Positions 54,681-62,863 of a DNA stretch of 64,000 bases are shown here, in pieces. The stretch is from Ensifer adhaerens (GTDB taxonomy: Bacteria > Pseudomonadota > Alphaproteobacteria > Rhizobiales > Rhizobiaceae): NCBI RefSeq assembly GCF_002007205.1, contig NZ_LAZS01000006.1:310001-374000 (forward strand), given 5' to 3'. The position numbers and the translations under genes are program-made. The notes under the pieces were generated by a model that saw only the letters and a program-made list of their open reading frames with translations, was not told where the DNA came from and made no database searches. The stretch's first letter is position 1. Each line of letters opens with the position of its first letter.

Positions 54681-55946
54681 CTATCCGGGTAGCTGGCGTT
54701 CCGGCGGCTGCTCGCTGATTTCCTCGACGATGGCAAGAACGATGAGGGAGAGCGGCAGCGCCAGCATGGCGCCGACCGCACCCCACATCCAGGTCCAGAA
54801 GACGATGGCGATGAACACCAGGAACGGGTTGACTTCCAGCTCGTTGCCGAGGATGGCCGGAATGGCGAGGTTCTCCATCGCCAGGTGGACGACGAAGAAG
54901 GCAATAGCCGGCGCCAGGGCCAGCCACAGGACCTCATGCGTCATCAGCCCGCCCACGAGCAGGCTGAAGGTCATGACCGTCACGCCGAGATAGGGAATGA
55001 AGCTCGAGACGAAGGCGAACAACCCCCAGAGCGGGGGCATGGCGAGCCCGCCAACGAGCGCAATGATCATGGTCATGGTTCCGAGCGCCAGATAGATCAG
55101 GCTGGCGATCGAGAAGTATCGCGCCAACGCGTCCTCGATGCCGTTCATGATGCGAATGGCGCTGAGCCGCCGCTCACGGCTGCCAAAGGCAAGGATGACC
55201 GCCTTGCGCAGTTGCAGCCGCCCGAGCAGGAACAGGCCGAGCGCCGCCAGAAAAATCAGCGTCTGCACCAGGGCGGGCGTCAGCCCGGCTGCGGTGGCGG
55301 CGAGCATCGGGCCGGCATTCTTCATGACGGAGTCGGCGATCGCGTCATTGCCGACGCTGCGCGCGACCGCCAGCCGTAACCACTCATACCGCTCGATAAA
55401 CGGCATGACGCGGGCCACCACGCTTTCAGCGAGTTTCGGCGCCTCGGAGGCGAGCGCCGTCAGGGGACCGAGCAACGCGTTGACGAGCCATGACAGCCCG
55501 GTGACGAAAATCATCGCCAGCAGCAGCCCCCCGAAAATCGGCGGCAGACCATAGCGTGCCAGTCCGTCGGCCGTTCGGCCGAGCACGACGCCGACGACGA
55601 TCGCAAACGTGATCGGCAGAAGGATCGTTTCCATGGCGTAGATCGCCGCGCATGCGGCAATGGCAAAGAGGCCGATGATGCTCCAGGCGACCATGAGGTC
55701 GATGCCGTCACGCCGCGGTGTGGACGATGGCGCTGCCGTCGCGACCGCCGCCTCCTCCTCGACGATCCGCCTTGCGCGCTTGCGCTGCTGGGCGACACTG
55801 GCCCGCTTTAGCGTAGCCGCGATCACGCCCCGCTTCCCTTCAGAAAGGGCCGCGTGCGTTTCGTCCGTGTTTCCTTTTAGCAAGTCAGGCCGCCCTGCCG
55901 TCTGCTCCGGTCCGGCTTGCGGCGCATCGCGTGGATGATCATGCAC
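54681..55946 (-). CDS. AI-2E family (PerM-like) transporter
   Basis: A 421-aa membrane protein with about eight helices, of the family once linked to autoinducer-2 export and also including Na+/H+ antiporters and PerM. A charged ~75-residue N-terminus precedes the first helix. Typical segments are ITFAIVVGVVLGR, FVTGLSWLVNALLGPL, SFIPYLGVTVMTFSLLVGGL and the C-terminal PAILGNELEVNPFLVFIAIVFW. The GTG at 55946 starts two bases after the DUF1328 stop; the in-frame stretch farther upstream lies inside that gene and is rejected. The operon has an EcfG-type promoter. Confidence 0.88.
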   Translation of the reverse strand: MHDHPRDAPQAGPEQTAGRPDLLKGNTDETHAALSEGKRGVIAATLKRASVAQQRKRARRIVEEEAAVATAAPSSTPRRDGIDLMVAWSIIGLFAIAACAAIYAMETILLPITFAIVVGVVLGRTADGLARYGLPPIFGGLLLAMIFVTGLSWLVNALLGPLTALASEAPKLAESVVARVMPFIERYEWLRLAVARSVGNDAIADSVMKNAGPMLAATAAGLTPALVQTLIFLAALGLFLLGRLQLRKAVILAFGSRERRLSAIRIMNGIEDALARYFSIASLIYLALGTMTMIIALVGGLAMPPLWGLFAFVSSFIPYLGVTVMTFSLLVGGLMTHEVLWLALAPAIAFFVVHLAMENLAIPAILGNELEVNPFLVFIAIVFWTWMWGAVGAMLALPLSLIVLAIVEEISEQPPERQLPG

Positions 55947-55948
55947 GG

Positions 55949-56119
55949 TCAGTGGTGTTCCGGCGGGAAGATGTGCAGCGTCAGCGACAAGAGGCCGAGA
56001 CCCAGGATGATGACGAGCAAGGTATGGGCGACACCTGCGGCGGTGTAGGGAACGAGACCGAAACCGATCATGACACCCGCCAGAAGAAGGACGCAGACCC
56101 GGGGCAGCCAGTAAAGCAT
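55949..56119 (-). CDS. DUF1328-like small membrane protein, copy 2
   Basis: A 56-aa membrane peptide (MLYWLPRVCVLLLAGVMIGF start, then a TAAGVAH turn and a second helix). It aligns with the DUF1328 peptide at 51401-51565 through MLY, AGV-x-x-GFG, the Ala-Gly turn and the SL segment. GGAGG six bases before the ATG is a strong ribosome site. It is translationally coupled to the AI-2E transporter (two-base gap) and has an exact EcfG-type promoter 58 bp upstream. Confidence 0.8.
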   Translation of the reverse strand: MLYWLPRVCVLLLAGVMIGFGLVPYTAAGVAHTLLVIILGLGLLSLTLHIFPPEHH

Positions 56120-56176
56120 AACAGTCCTCCCAATCGTGGCGGCCGGTTTTGGCCATTTTATTTGGATCGGACAATT

Positions 56177-56201
56177 AACGGCCCAAGCGCCGTTTGGTTC
56201 C
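56177..56201 (-). promoter_or_regulatory. EcfG/RpoE2-type promoter of the DUF1328-AI-2E operon
   Basis: On the minus strand: GGAAC, 16 bp, CGTT, with the -10 ending 58 bp before the ATG at 56119. Confidence 0.72.
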
Positions 56202-56221
56202 GCGCAGGGAGCTCAAATGCG

Positions 56222-56260
56222 AAATGAAAACGCCGCCGGACGACCAGGTCCGGCGGCGTT
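56222..56260 (-). terminator. Terminator of ridA
   Basis: A perfect 13-bp stem (AACGCCGCCGGAC / GTCCGGCGGCGTT, 56229-56260) is followed on the minus strand by TTTTCATTTC. Confidence 0.88.
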
Positions 56261-56294
56261 GAAGTAAGCAACGGAAAAACTCGTGGCGCCGGCC

Positions 56295-56642
56295 TTAGGC
56301 GGCAGCGGCGACGACGATGACCTCGACGAGGTATTCCGGGGTCGCGAGCTTGGCTTCGCCGGTGGCGCGCGCCGGGGTGTTGCCCTGCGGTGCCCAGGCG
56401 TCCCAGACCGAGTTCATCTTCGGGAAGTCAGCCATGTCGGCGAGCCAGATGGTGGCCGAGAGGATGCGGGTCTTGTCGGTGCCGGCGAGCGCCAGAAGAC
56501 GGTCGACTTCGGCAAGCGCCTGCTTCGTCTGCGTCACGACATCGTCACCGGCATTGCCGACCTGGCCGGCGAGGTAAACGGTGTTGTTGTAGACCACGGC
56601 CTGGCTCATACGGGGGCCGGTTTCGAAACGCTTGATTTCCAT
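56295..56642 (-). CDS. RidA family protein (enamine/imine deaminase)
   Basis: A 115-aa YjgF/YER057c/UK114-type protein, which typically hydrolyses reactive 2-aminoacrylate-like enamines. The start MEIKRFETGPRMSQAVVYNN and the middle VYLAGQVGNAGDDVVTQTKQAL are characteristic. The C-terminal catalytic-Arg region reads NTPARATGEAKLATPEYLVEV, with the Arg present. The ATG at 56642 has AGGAAC upstream; 54 further in-frame codons upstream are not family-like. It lies after the dpp operon behind a terminator. Confidence 0.9.
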   Translation of the reverse strand: MEIKRFETGPRMSQAVVYNNTVYLAGQVGNAGDDVVTQTKQALAEVDRLLALAGTDKTRILSATIWLADMADFPKMNSVWDAWAPQGNTPARATGEAKLATPEYLVEVIVVAAAA

Positions 56643-56758
56643 GAACGTGTTCCTGAGGTTGGGCCGAACGGTCGTCCGGCCAAAAAGCGGCTGCCCGCCG
56701 CCCAGAGGCGAGAAAAGAAGACGGCGCGACACCTCTACACCATCATGTCTCCGAGTCA

Positions 56759-56789
56759 AAGAAGCCGGGCATTGGCTGCCCGGCTTCTT
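56759..56789. terminator. Terminator of the dpp operon
   Basis: A perfect 13-bp stem (AAGAAGCCGGGCA / TGCCCGGCTTCTT) with a 5-base loop, 33 bp beyond the dppF stop. T-richness is modest on both sides. Confidence 0.75.
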
Positions 56790-56821
56790 CTGTTTCTTCA
56801 GCAAAAATCAGCGGTGACGGA

Positions 56822-57652
56822 TCAGGCCGCCTGCTTCTTCCTGGCAAGGCGCGCCTTGATGCTTTCGACGTCGGCGCGCGGCGTCGCCGCAAACAGCGTC
56901 TTGGTATAGCTGTGTTTCGGGTCGGCGAAGACCTCGTCACGGCTACCGTATTCGACGGCCTCGCCGAAATACATCACCATGACGTCGTCGGCGATGTAGC
57001 GCACGACCGAGAGGTCGTGGCTGATGAAGACGTAGGTGAGCTTCAGTTCGTCCTGCAGGTCGGCGAGCAGGTTCAACACCTGTGCCTGAACCGACAGGTC
57101 GAGCGCCGATACCGGCTCGTCCAGCACCAGGAGCTTCGGGTTCAGCATCAGCGCGCGCGCAATGGCGATACGCTGGCGCTGGCCGCCGGAGAACATGTGC
57201 GGGTAGCGATTGAAGTGCAGCTCGGTGAGACCGACCTTCTTCAGCATCGTCATCGCCCGGTCGCGACGCTCGTCGGCGGGGGTATTGGTGTTGATGATCA
57301 GCGGCTCCATCAGGATGTCGCCGATCTTCTGGCGCGGGTTGAGCGAGCCATAGGGGTTCTGGAAGACAATCTGCACCTTGCGGCGCATCTCCGGCGTCAT
57401 GTCGCCCTTGGCGATGTCGATCTTCTTGCCTTCGATCAGCAGTTCGCCCGAGGTCGCCGGGTCGATCAGAGTGAGGATGCGGCCAAGCGTTGACTTGCCG
57501 CAGCCGCTTTCGCCGACGATCGCCAGCGTTTTGCCCTCTTCGACGTTGAAGCTCACGCCTTTCAGGGCGTGAACGGTCTTCGCCTTTTTGATGAGGCCGC
57601 CGGGGATATGGTAGTCACGCACCAGATTGCGCGCTTCGAGGATCACGCTCAT
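56822..57652 (-). CDS. dppF: Dipeptide ABC transporter ATP-binding protein DppF
   Basis: A 276-aa ABC ATPase. Walker A is GESGCGKST, the signature is FSGGQRQRIAIARAL, and Walker B is LLVLDEPVSALD, followed by the His switch (SHDLSVV). The N-terminus HIPGGLIKKAKTVHALKGVSF is typical of the second ATPase of oligo/dipeptide systems. It overlaps dppD by four bases. Together with DppD it powers peptide uptake. Confidence 0.93.
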   Translation of the reverse strand: MSVILEARNLVRDYHIPGGLIKKAKTVHALKGVSFNVEEGKTLAIVGESGCGKSTLGRILTLIDPATSGELLIEGKKIDIAKGDMTPEMRRKVQIVFQNPYGSLNPRQKIGDILMEPLIINTNTPADERRDRAMTMLKKVGLTELHFNRYPHMFSGGQRQRIAIARALMLNPKLLVLDEPVSALDLSVQAQVLNLLADLQDELKLTYVFISHDLSVVRYIADDVMVMYFGEAVEYGSRDEVFADPKHSYTKTLFAATPRADVESIKARLARKKQAA

Positions 57653-58491
57653 TGGGCCGCTCCTTCATCGACGAAGAGTTCGGAGATCGTCGGCAGACGA
57701 TCGCCGGTCGCGTTGTCAGGCAGCGCGGCCAGAAGTGCGCGCGTGTAGTTGCTCTTCGGGTTTTCAAAGAGCGTCAGCACGTCGGCCTCTTCCATCTTGC
57801 GGCCCTTGTACTGCACGACCACCCGGTCGGCGGTTTCGGCGACCACGCCCATGTTGTGCGTGATCATGATCAGGCCCATCTTGTGCTCGGCCTGCAGCTT
57901 CATCAGCAGGTCGAGGATTTGCTTCTGGATCGTTACGTCAAGCGCCGTCGTCGGCTCATCGGCGATGAGCAGCTTCGGATTGCAGGCGATCGCGATCGCG
58001 ATCATCACGCGCTGGCACTGGCCGCCCGACATCTGGTGCGGGAAGTGGCCGAGCCGCTCGGCCGGATCGGGGATGCCGACCGCCTCGAACAGTTCGATCG
58101 CCCGCTTGCGACGACCGGCCTTGTCGAGACCCATGTGGATGCGCAGCACTTCCTCGATCTGGAAGCCGACCGTAAAGCACGGGTTGAGGCTGGCGATCGG
58201 CTCCTGGAAGATCATGGCAATGTCCTTGCCGACGATCTTGCGACGTTCGTTCGCCGACATGCCGAGCAGGTCGCGGCCGTTGAAGGCGAGCTTGTCGGCG
58301 GTGACCTTGGCCGTCCATGGCAGAAGCCCCATGGCAGCCAGCATCGACACGGACTTGCCCGAGCCGCTTTCGCCGACGATCGCGAGCACTTCGCCTTCAT
58401 GGACCTTCATCGACACGCCGTTGACGGCGCGGAAGGGACCGGAGGCCGTCTGGAATTCGACGACCAGGTTTTCGATTTCGAGAAGCGCCAT
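57649..58491 (-). CDS. dppD: Dipeptide ABC transporter ATP-binding protein DppD
   Basis: A 280-aa ABC ATPase with Walker A GESGSGKS, the signature MSGGQCQRVMIAIA, Walker B LLIADEPTTALD and switch His (ITHNMGVV). It is shorter than E. coli DppD (about 330 aa), lacking much of the C-terminal oligopeptide extension and its cluster-binding cysteines. It starts two bases after dppC. Confidence 0.93.
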   Translation of the reverse strand: MALLEIENLVVEFQTASGPFRAVNGVSMKVHEGEVLAIVGESGSGKSVSMLAAMGLLPWTAKVTADKLAFNGRDLLGMSANERRKIVGKDIAMIFQEPIASLNPCFTVGFQIEEVLRIHMGLDKAGRRKRAIELFEAVGIPDPAERLGHFPHQMSGGQCQRVMIAIAIACNPKLLIADEPTTALDVTIQKQILDLLMKLQAEHKMGLIMITHNMGVVAETADRVVVQYKGRKMEEADVLTLFENPKSNYTRALLAALPDNATGDRLPTISELFVDEGAAQ

Positions 58492-58493
58492 GA

Positions 58494-59402
58494 TCAGGAC
58501 CTCTTCAGCTTGGGATCGAGAGCATCGCGCAGGCCATCACCCATCAGGTTGATTGCCAGCACCGTGATCAGGATCGCGATGCCCGGGAGCGTGACCACCC
58601 ACCAGTGGCTGCTGATGAACTCGCGGGCTTCGGCGAGCATCGTGCCCCATTCCGGTGTCGGCGGCTGGGCCCCCATGCCGAGGAAGCCGAGGGCCGCAGC
58701 GTCGAGAATGGCGCTCGAGAAGGAGAGCGTCGCCTGGACGATCAGCGGCGCCATGCAGTTCGGCAGGATCGTCTTGAACATCAGGCGACCATGGCCGGCA
58801 CCGGCAACCTTGGCGGCGACGACATAGTCACGGGTCTTTTCGCTCATGACGGCGGCGCGCGTCAGGCGCACGAAGTGCGGCTGGAAGACGAGCGCGATCG
58901 CGATCATGGCGTTGACGAGGCCCGGGCCGAGGACTGCGACGAGCACGAGGGCGAGCAGCAGCGACGGGAAGGCAAGGATGATGTCCATCACGCGCATGAT
59001 GACGGTATCGACCCAGCCACGGAAATAGCCGGCGATAACGCCGAGCGCGATGCCGCCGACGAGCGACAGCGTGGTGACGATGACGCCGACGAACAGCGAG
59101 AAGCGCGTGCCGTAGATCAGGCGCGAAAGCATGTCGCGACCGACGGCGTCGGTGCCGAGCAGGAAGCCGGCGCGGCCGCCCTCCTGCCAGACCGGCGGAA
59201 CCAGAACCGCATCGCGGTACTGTGCCACCGGATCATGCGGCGCGATCCACGGCGCGAAGACCGCGAGCAGAACGAGGAACAGGAAGAACACGAGGCCGAT
59301 GACGGCTCCACGGTTCTCGGAGAAGTAATACCAGAACTCGGCCAGCCGCGCCCGACGGGACGGATCTGTCGAAACGGTGCTTGTTGCAGCAGCTTGAGAC
59401 AT
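58494..59402 (-). CDS. dppC: Dipeptide ABC transporter permease DppC
   Basis: A 302-aa inner-membrane permease with about six helices. The OppC N-terminal extension (RARLAEFWYYFSENRGAVIGLVF) is present. The EAA loop region reads VVAAKVAGAGHGRLMFKTILPN. The periplasmic HDPVAQYRD segment is family-typical. It starts ten bases after... dppB's stop and pairs with DppB to form the channel. Confidence 0.93.
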   Translation of the reverse strand: MSQAAATSTVSTDPSRRARLAEFWYYFSENRGAVIGLVFFLFLVLLAVFAPWIAPHDPVAQYRDAVLVPPVWQEGGRAGFLLGTDAVGRDMLSRLIYGTRFSLFVGVIVTTLSLVGGIALGVIAGYFRGWVDTVIMRVMDIILAFPSLLLALVLVAVLGPGLVNAMIAIALVFQPHFVRLTRAAVMSEKTRDYVVAAKVAGAGHGRLMFKTILPNCMAPLIVQATLSFSSAILDAAALGFLGMGAQPPTPEWGTMLAEAREFISSHWWVVTLPGIAILITVLAINLMGDGLRDALDPKLKRS

Positions 59403-59412
59403 GACGCCCTCC

Positions 59413-60417
59413 TTAGTGCCGGATGCGCGGATTGATGAGACCGTAGAGCAGGTCGACGATGAGGTTGACCAGCATGATCACCGCAGCGATGACCAGGAGG
59501 CCGCCCTGGATGACGGCGTAGTCGCGACGCGAGACCGAATCCACCATCCACTTGCCGATGCCCGGCCAGGAGAAGATCGTTTCGGTGAGGATCGCGCCGG
59601 CGAGCATGACGCCCACCTGCAGGCCGATGGTGGTGACCACCGGGATCATCGCATTGCGCAGCGCATGGACGCCGACGACCCGGAAGGTCGAAAGACCCTT
59701 GGCGCGTGCGGTGCGTACGTAGTCTTCGGAGAGAACCTCAAGCATGGCCGAGCGCGTCTGCCGCGCGATGACCGCGAGCGGAATGGTACCGAGCACGATC
59801 GTCGGCAGGATCAGGTGGCTGACCGCAGACTTGAAGGCGCCGGCCTGACCAGACAGCAGCGAGTCCACCAGCATGAAGCCGGTGACCGGCGGGAAGAAGT
59901 ACATCAGCGAGATGCGACCGGAAACCGGCGTCCACTGCAGCATGCCGGAAACCAGCATGATCAGCAGCAGGCCCCACCAGAAGATCGGCATCGAGAAGCC
60001 AACGAGTGCGGTACCCATCATCGCCTGGTCGACGGCCGAACCGCGCTTGATCGCCGCGATCACGCCGGCGGGAATGCCGAGGATGACAGCAAACAGGATC
60101 GCGCAGAGCGAAAGCTCGACGGTTGCCGGGAACAGATCGAAGAACTGGTCGATGACCGGCTTCTTGGTCACGATCGACGTGCCGAAATCACCGTGGAGCA
60201 CGCCCCAGAGGTAATCGAGGTACTGGACCACGATCGGCCGGTCGAAACCAAGCGCATGTGAAATTTCCGCATGTCGCTCCGGCGACATGACGCGCTCGCC
60301 CGAAAGCAGCGCAACCGGATCGCCCGGAAGCAGGCGAATGAAGGAGAAGGCGATGATGGAGACGCCGACGAATGTCGGTATCAGGACAGCCAATCGCCCC
60401 AAGAGAAATCGGAACAT
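59413..60417 (-). CDS. dppB: Dipeptide ABC transporter permease DppB
   Basis: A 334-aa permease starting MFRFLLGRLAVLIPTFVGVS, the usual OppB/DppB first helix, then FIRLLPGDPV. The EAA loop is EDYVRTARAKGLSTFRVVGVHALRNA. About six transmembrane segments are seen. The ATG at 60417 has GGGG upstream; 34 preceding in-frame codons are not family-like. A stable hairpin separates it from dppA. Confidence 0.94.
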   Translation of the reverse strand: MFRFLLGRLAVLIPTFVGVSIIAFSFIRLLPGDPVALLSGERVMSPERHAEISHALGFDRPIVVQYLDYLWGVLHGDFGTSIVTKKPVIDQFFDLFPATVELSLCAILFAVILGIPAGVIAAIKRGSAVDQAMMGTALVGFSMPIFWWGLLLIMLVSGMLQWTPVSGRISLMYFFPPVTGFMLVDSLLSGQAGAFKSAVSHLILPTIVLGTIPLAVIARQTRSAMLEVLSEDYVRTARAKGLSTFRVVGVHALRNAMIPVVTTIGLQVGVMLAGAILTETIFSWPGIGKWMVDSVSRRDYAVIQGGLLVIAAVIMLVNLIVDLLYGLINPRIRH

Positions 60418-60571
60418 TTTAAACCCCGCGCCATGTTGCCGCGGCATTGTATCCCGCCGCTGGCACCACTGCATGCTTTCCCACTTGTCGGCGAAGCATA
60501 CAGCAAGTCGAAATGCCACAGCGACCTTTTGCGCTCCAGGAGGAACGCGGGTCGCTATAGTGGATGCAAAG

Positions 60572-60600
60572 AGGGGCGCTTGCCCTTGGCAAACGCCCCC
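60572..60600 (-). promoter_or_regulatory. Hairpin between dppA and dppB
   Basis: GGGGCG-x-TTGCC pairs with GGCAA-x-CGCCCC around a short loop. There is only a weak T-run on the minus strand. In binding-protein transport operons such hairpins stabilise the upstream mRNA or cause partial termination, giving more binding protein than permease. Confidence 0.6.
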
Positions 60601-60620
60601 TTAAGGATCAGTTAACTAAA

Positions 60621-62216
60621 TTACTCGGTGATGTCCACGCCGTCGAAGGCAAAATCGCCGAGCGGGCTCTGAACGAAGCCTTCAACGTTCTTGCGCATCG
60701 GCACGACCGAGAGCGAGTGGTCGATCGTGGCCCACGGTGCTTCGCGCTTGAAGACGGCCTGAGCTTCTTCGTAGAGCTTGGTGCGCTCTGCCAGATCGGA
60801 GGTTTCCTTCGCCTTCTTCACGAGGGCGTCGAATTCCTGGTTGCACCACTGTGCGCGGTTGTTGCCGCCGACGGCATTGCAACCGAGCAGCGTGTCGAGG
60901 AAGTTGTCCGGGTCGCCATTGTCGCCGGTCCAGCCGAGGATGACGGCACCGTCACGATCCTTGGCCTTGGACTTGTCGAGGTATTCGGCCCATTCGTAGG
61001 ACACGATCTCGACCTTGACGCCGACCTTGGCGAAGTCCGACTGCATCAGTTCAGCCGCACGACGAGCGTTCAGCATGTACGGACGCGATACCGGCATTGC
61101 CCAGAGCTTCATCGACAGGTCCTTGACGCCTGCGTCCTCAAGCATCTTCTTGGCGACTTCCGGCTCGTAGGTATCGTCTTCGAGCTTGTCGTTGTAGGAC
61201 CACATCGTCGGCGGGATCGGGTTGACGGCCGGCTGGGCAGCGCCCTGGAAGACGGCGTCGACGATTGCCTGCTTGTTGATCGCCTTGTTCAGCGCCTTGC
61301 GCACTTCCGGCTTGTCGAACGGAGCCTGGGTCGTGTTGTAGGCGAGGTAGGAGACGTTGAGGCCAGCCTGTTCCATGACCTTCAGGTTCGGGTCAGCCTT
61401 CATCTTTGCGACGTCGGCAGCGTTCGGGAACGGCATCAGGTGGCATTCGCCGGCCTGCAGCTTCTGGTAGCGGACCGAAGCGTCTGACGTGATCGCGAAG
61501 ACGAGGTCGTCGATCTTCTGCTTGCCACCCCAGTAGTCCGGGTTCGCCTTGTAGCGGATGACGGCGTCCTGCTGGTAGGCGACGAAAGCGAACGGACCGG
61601 TGCCGAGCGGCATCTGGTTCATCTGTTCCATCTTGCCGTCAGCCTGCAGCTTGTCGGCGTATTCCTTCGACAGGATCGAAGCGAACGGCATCGCGATGTT
61701 GGCGAGGAACGGAGCTTCCTTGCGCGTCAGGGTGAACTTGACCGTCAGGTCGTCAACCTTCTCAACCGACTTGATGACTTCCGGGAAGCCCATGCCGGCT
61801 GCATATTCCCACGAAGTGCCGGCGATGTACTTGTTCCAGGGGTTATCAGCCTTCAGCTGGCGCTCATAGGAGAACACCACGTCATCTGCGGTGAGCTCGC
61901 GGGTCGGCGTGAAGAACTCGGTCGTCTGGAACTTGACGCCCGGACGCAGCTTGAACGTGTACTCGAGACCGTCGTCGGAGATCGTCCAGCTTTCGGCGAG
62001 GCCCGGCTCGACTTCGGTCGTGCCCTTCTTGAACTCGAGCAGGCGGTTGTAGACCGTGTGCGCAGCCGCGTCGAAGGTCGTGCCGGCGGTGTACAGGCCC
62101 GGGTCAAAACCCTCTGGCGAACCTTCCGAGCAATAAACGAACGTCTTCGACCAGGCGGAACCGGCCATCAGCGTGGCAAGCGCCGTCGCTGCAAAGAGAG
62201 TAGTGAGCTTTTTCAT
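60621..62216 (-). CDS. dppA: Periplasmic dipeptide-binding protein DppA
   Basis: A 531-aa cluster C solute-binding protein. A Sec signal peptide covers residues 1-23 (ending SAWSK). The SBP_bac_5 pattern is clear: CSEGSPEGFDPGLYT, NRLLEFKKGTTEVEPGLAESW, TFKLRPGVKFQ and LGWTGDNGDPDNFLDTLLGCNA. The last matches DppA rather than OppA. Likely ligands are dipeptides, and in some bacteria haem or 5-aminolevulinate. It is the first gene of dppABCDF. Confidence 0.95.
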   Translation of the reverse strand: MKKLTTLFAATALATLMAGSAWSKTFVYCSEGSPEGFDPGLYTAGTTFDAAAHTVYNRLLEFKKGTTEVEPGLAESWTISDDGLEYTFKLRPGVKFQTTEFFTPTRELTADDVVFSYERQLKADNPWNKYIAGTSWEYAAGMGFPEVIKSVEKVDDLTVKFTLTRKEAPFLANIAMPFASILSKEYADKLQADGKMEQMNQMPLGTGPFAFVAYQQDAVIRYKANPDYWGGKQKIDDLVFAITSDASVRYQKLQAGECHLMPFPNAADVAKMKADPNLKVMEQAGLNVSYLAYNTTQAPFDKPEVRKALNKAINKQAIVDAVFQGAAQPAVNPIPPTMWSYNDKLEDDTYEPEVAKKMLEDAGVKDLSMKLWAMPVSRPYMLNARRAAELMQSDFAKVGVKVEIVSYEWAEYLDKSKAKDRDGAVILGWTGDNGDPDNFLDTLLGCNAVGGNNRAQWCNQEFDALVKKAKETSDLAERTKLYEEAQAVFKREAPWATIDHSLSVVPMRKNVEGFVQSPLGDFAFDGVDITE

Positions 62217-62863
62217 GAGCTTTGCTTCCCAGATTTGTTTTTGTTCTCGTGTTTTCCTGACGCGGAATGCCGTTGCCCCCCGTCAAGGCCGGATGGAACG
62301 ACATTTGGCGTCGCATTGCAATAAGTCGCCGCAGAAATTTGTCTATGCGAAAAATTCGTCCGCAGGTAGAGCCGGGATGTTCGTCCACTGTTTTAGAATC
62401 GACTGACAAATCAACGCGGCGCGACACATTGAAGCAAGGCTTCCCGGCCGCTTGCGCAGGGATTGCGGCGCGCCATGCCCGCGCCTTGATCCACGCAATT
62501 TCGACCCGGGCGCTCGCCCCTATTATCGCGCGAAAACCCGTGCGGAGAAAGACGCGATCATTGGCCCGCATGACCGCGCGATTCGATTTCGGCAGGTTTC
62601 CGTCAATCCCAAGATACTATGGTAGAAATCCCGAACAGGATTGTGCAATAAAATGTATACAAAACTCGGGGGAGACATTCGACGTGCCCAGTCGTCCTTG
62701 GGAGGGACCGGCAGCCGCCTTTTGCAGCTTTCAGTCGTTCGGTGAACTTGCCGAGGGACGGGCATGACGCTGCCTGTCGGCAATACCGGCGATGCAGTTT
62801 GCCGATTGATCGCTGCGGCTCGCGGGATAAACTGCCGCAGGACGATAAGGGGATAGCCATTCC
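62217..62863. other. Intergenic region between dppA and the LuxR-type gene
   Basis: A 647-bp gap of divergent genes that must hold the promoters of both. On the minus strand TAGACA and a TATTGC-like hexamer about 16 bp apart (near 62330-62350) could be the dppA promoter, weakly. No coding sequence, known riboswitch or LuxR (lux-box) palindrome was recognised. Confidence 0.35.

Noticed and set aside
55947-56174. N-terminal extension of the AI-2E transporter
   Set aside because: It overlaps a better-supported DUF1328-like peptide with a strong ribosome site; the translation of the extension is not protein-like.
60572-60600. Terminator ending transcription after dppA
   Set aside because: The hairpin lacks a proper T-run and the permease genes follow at once; a stabilising or partly terminating hairpin is more likely.
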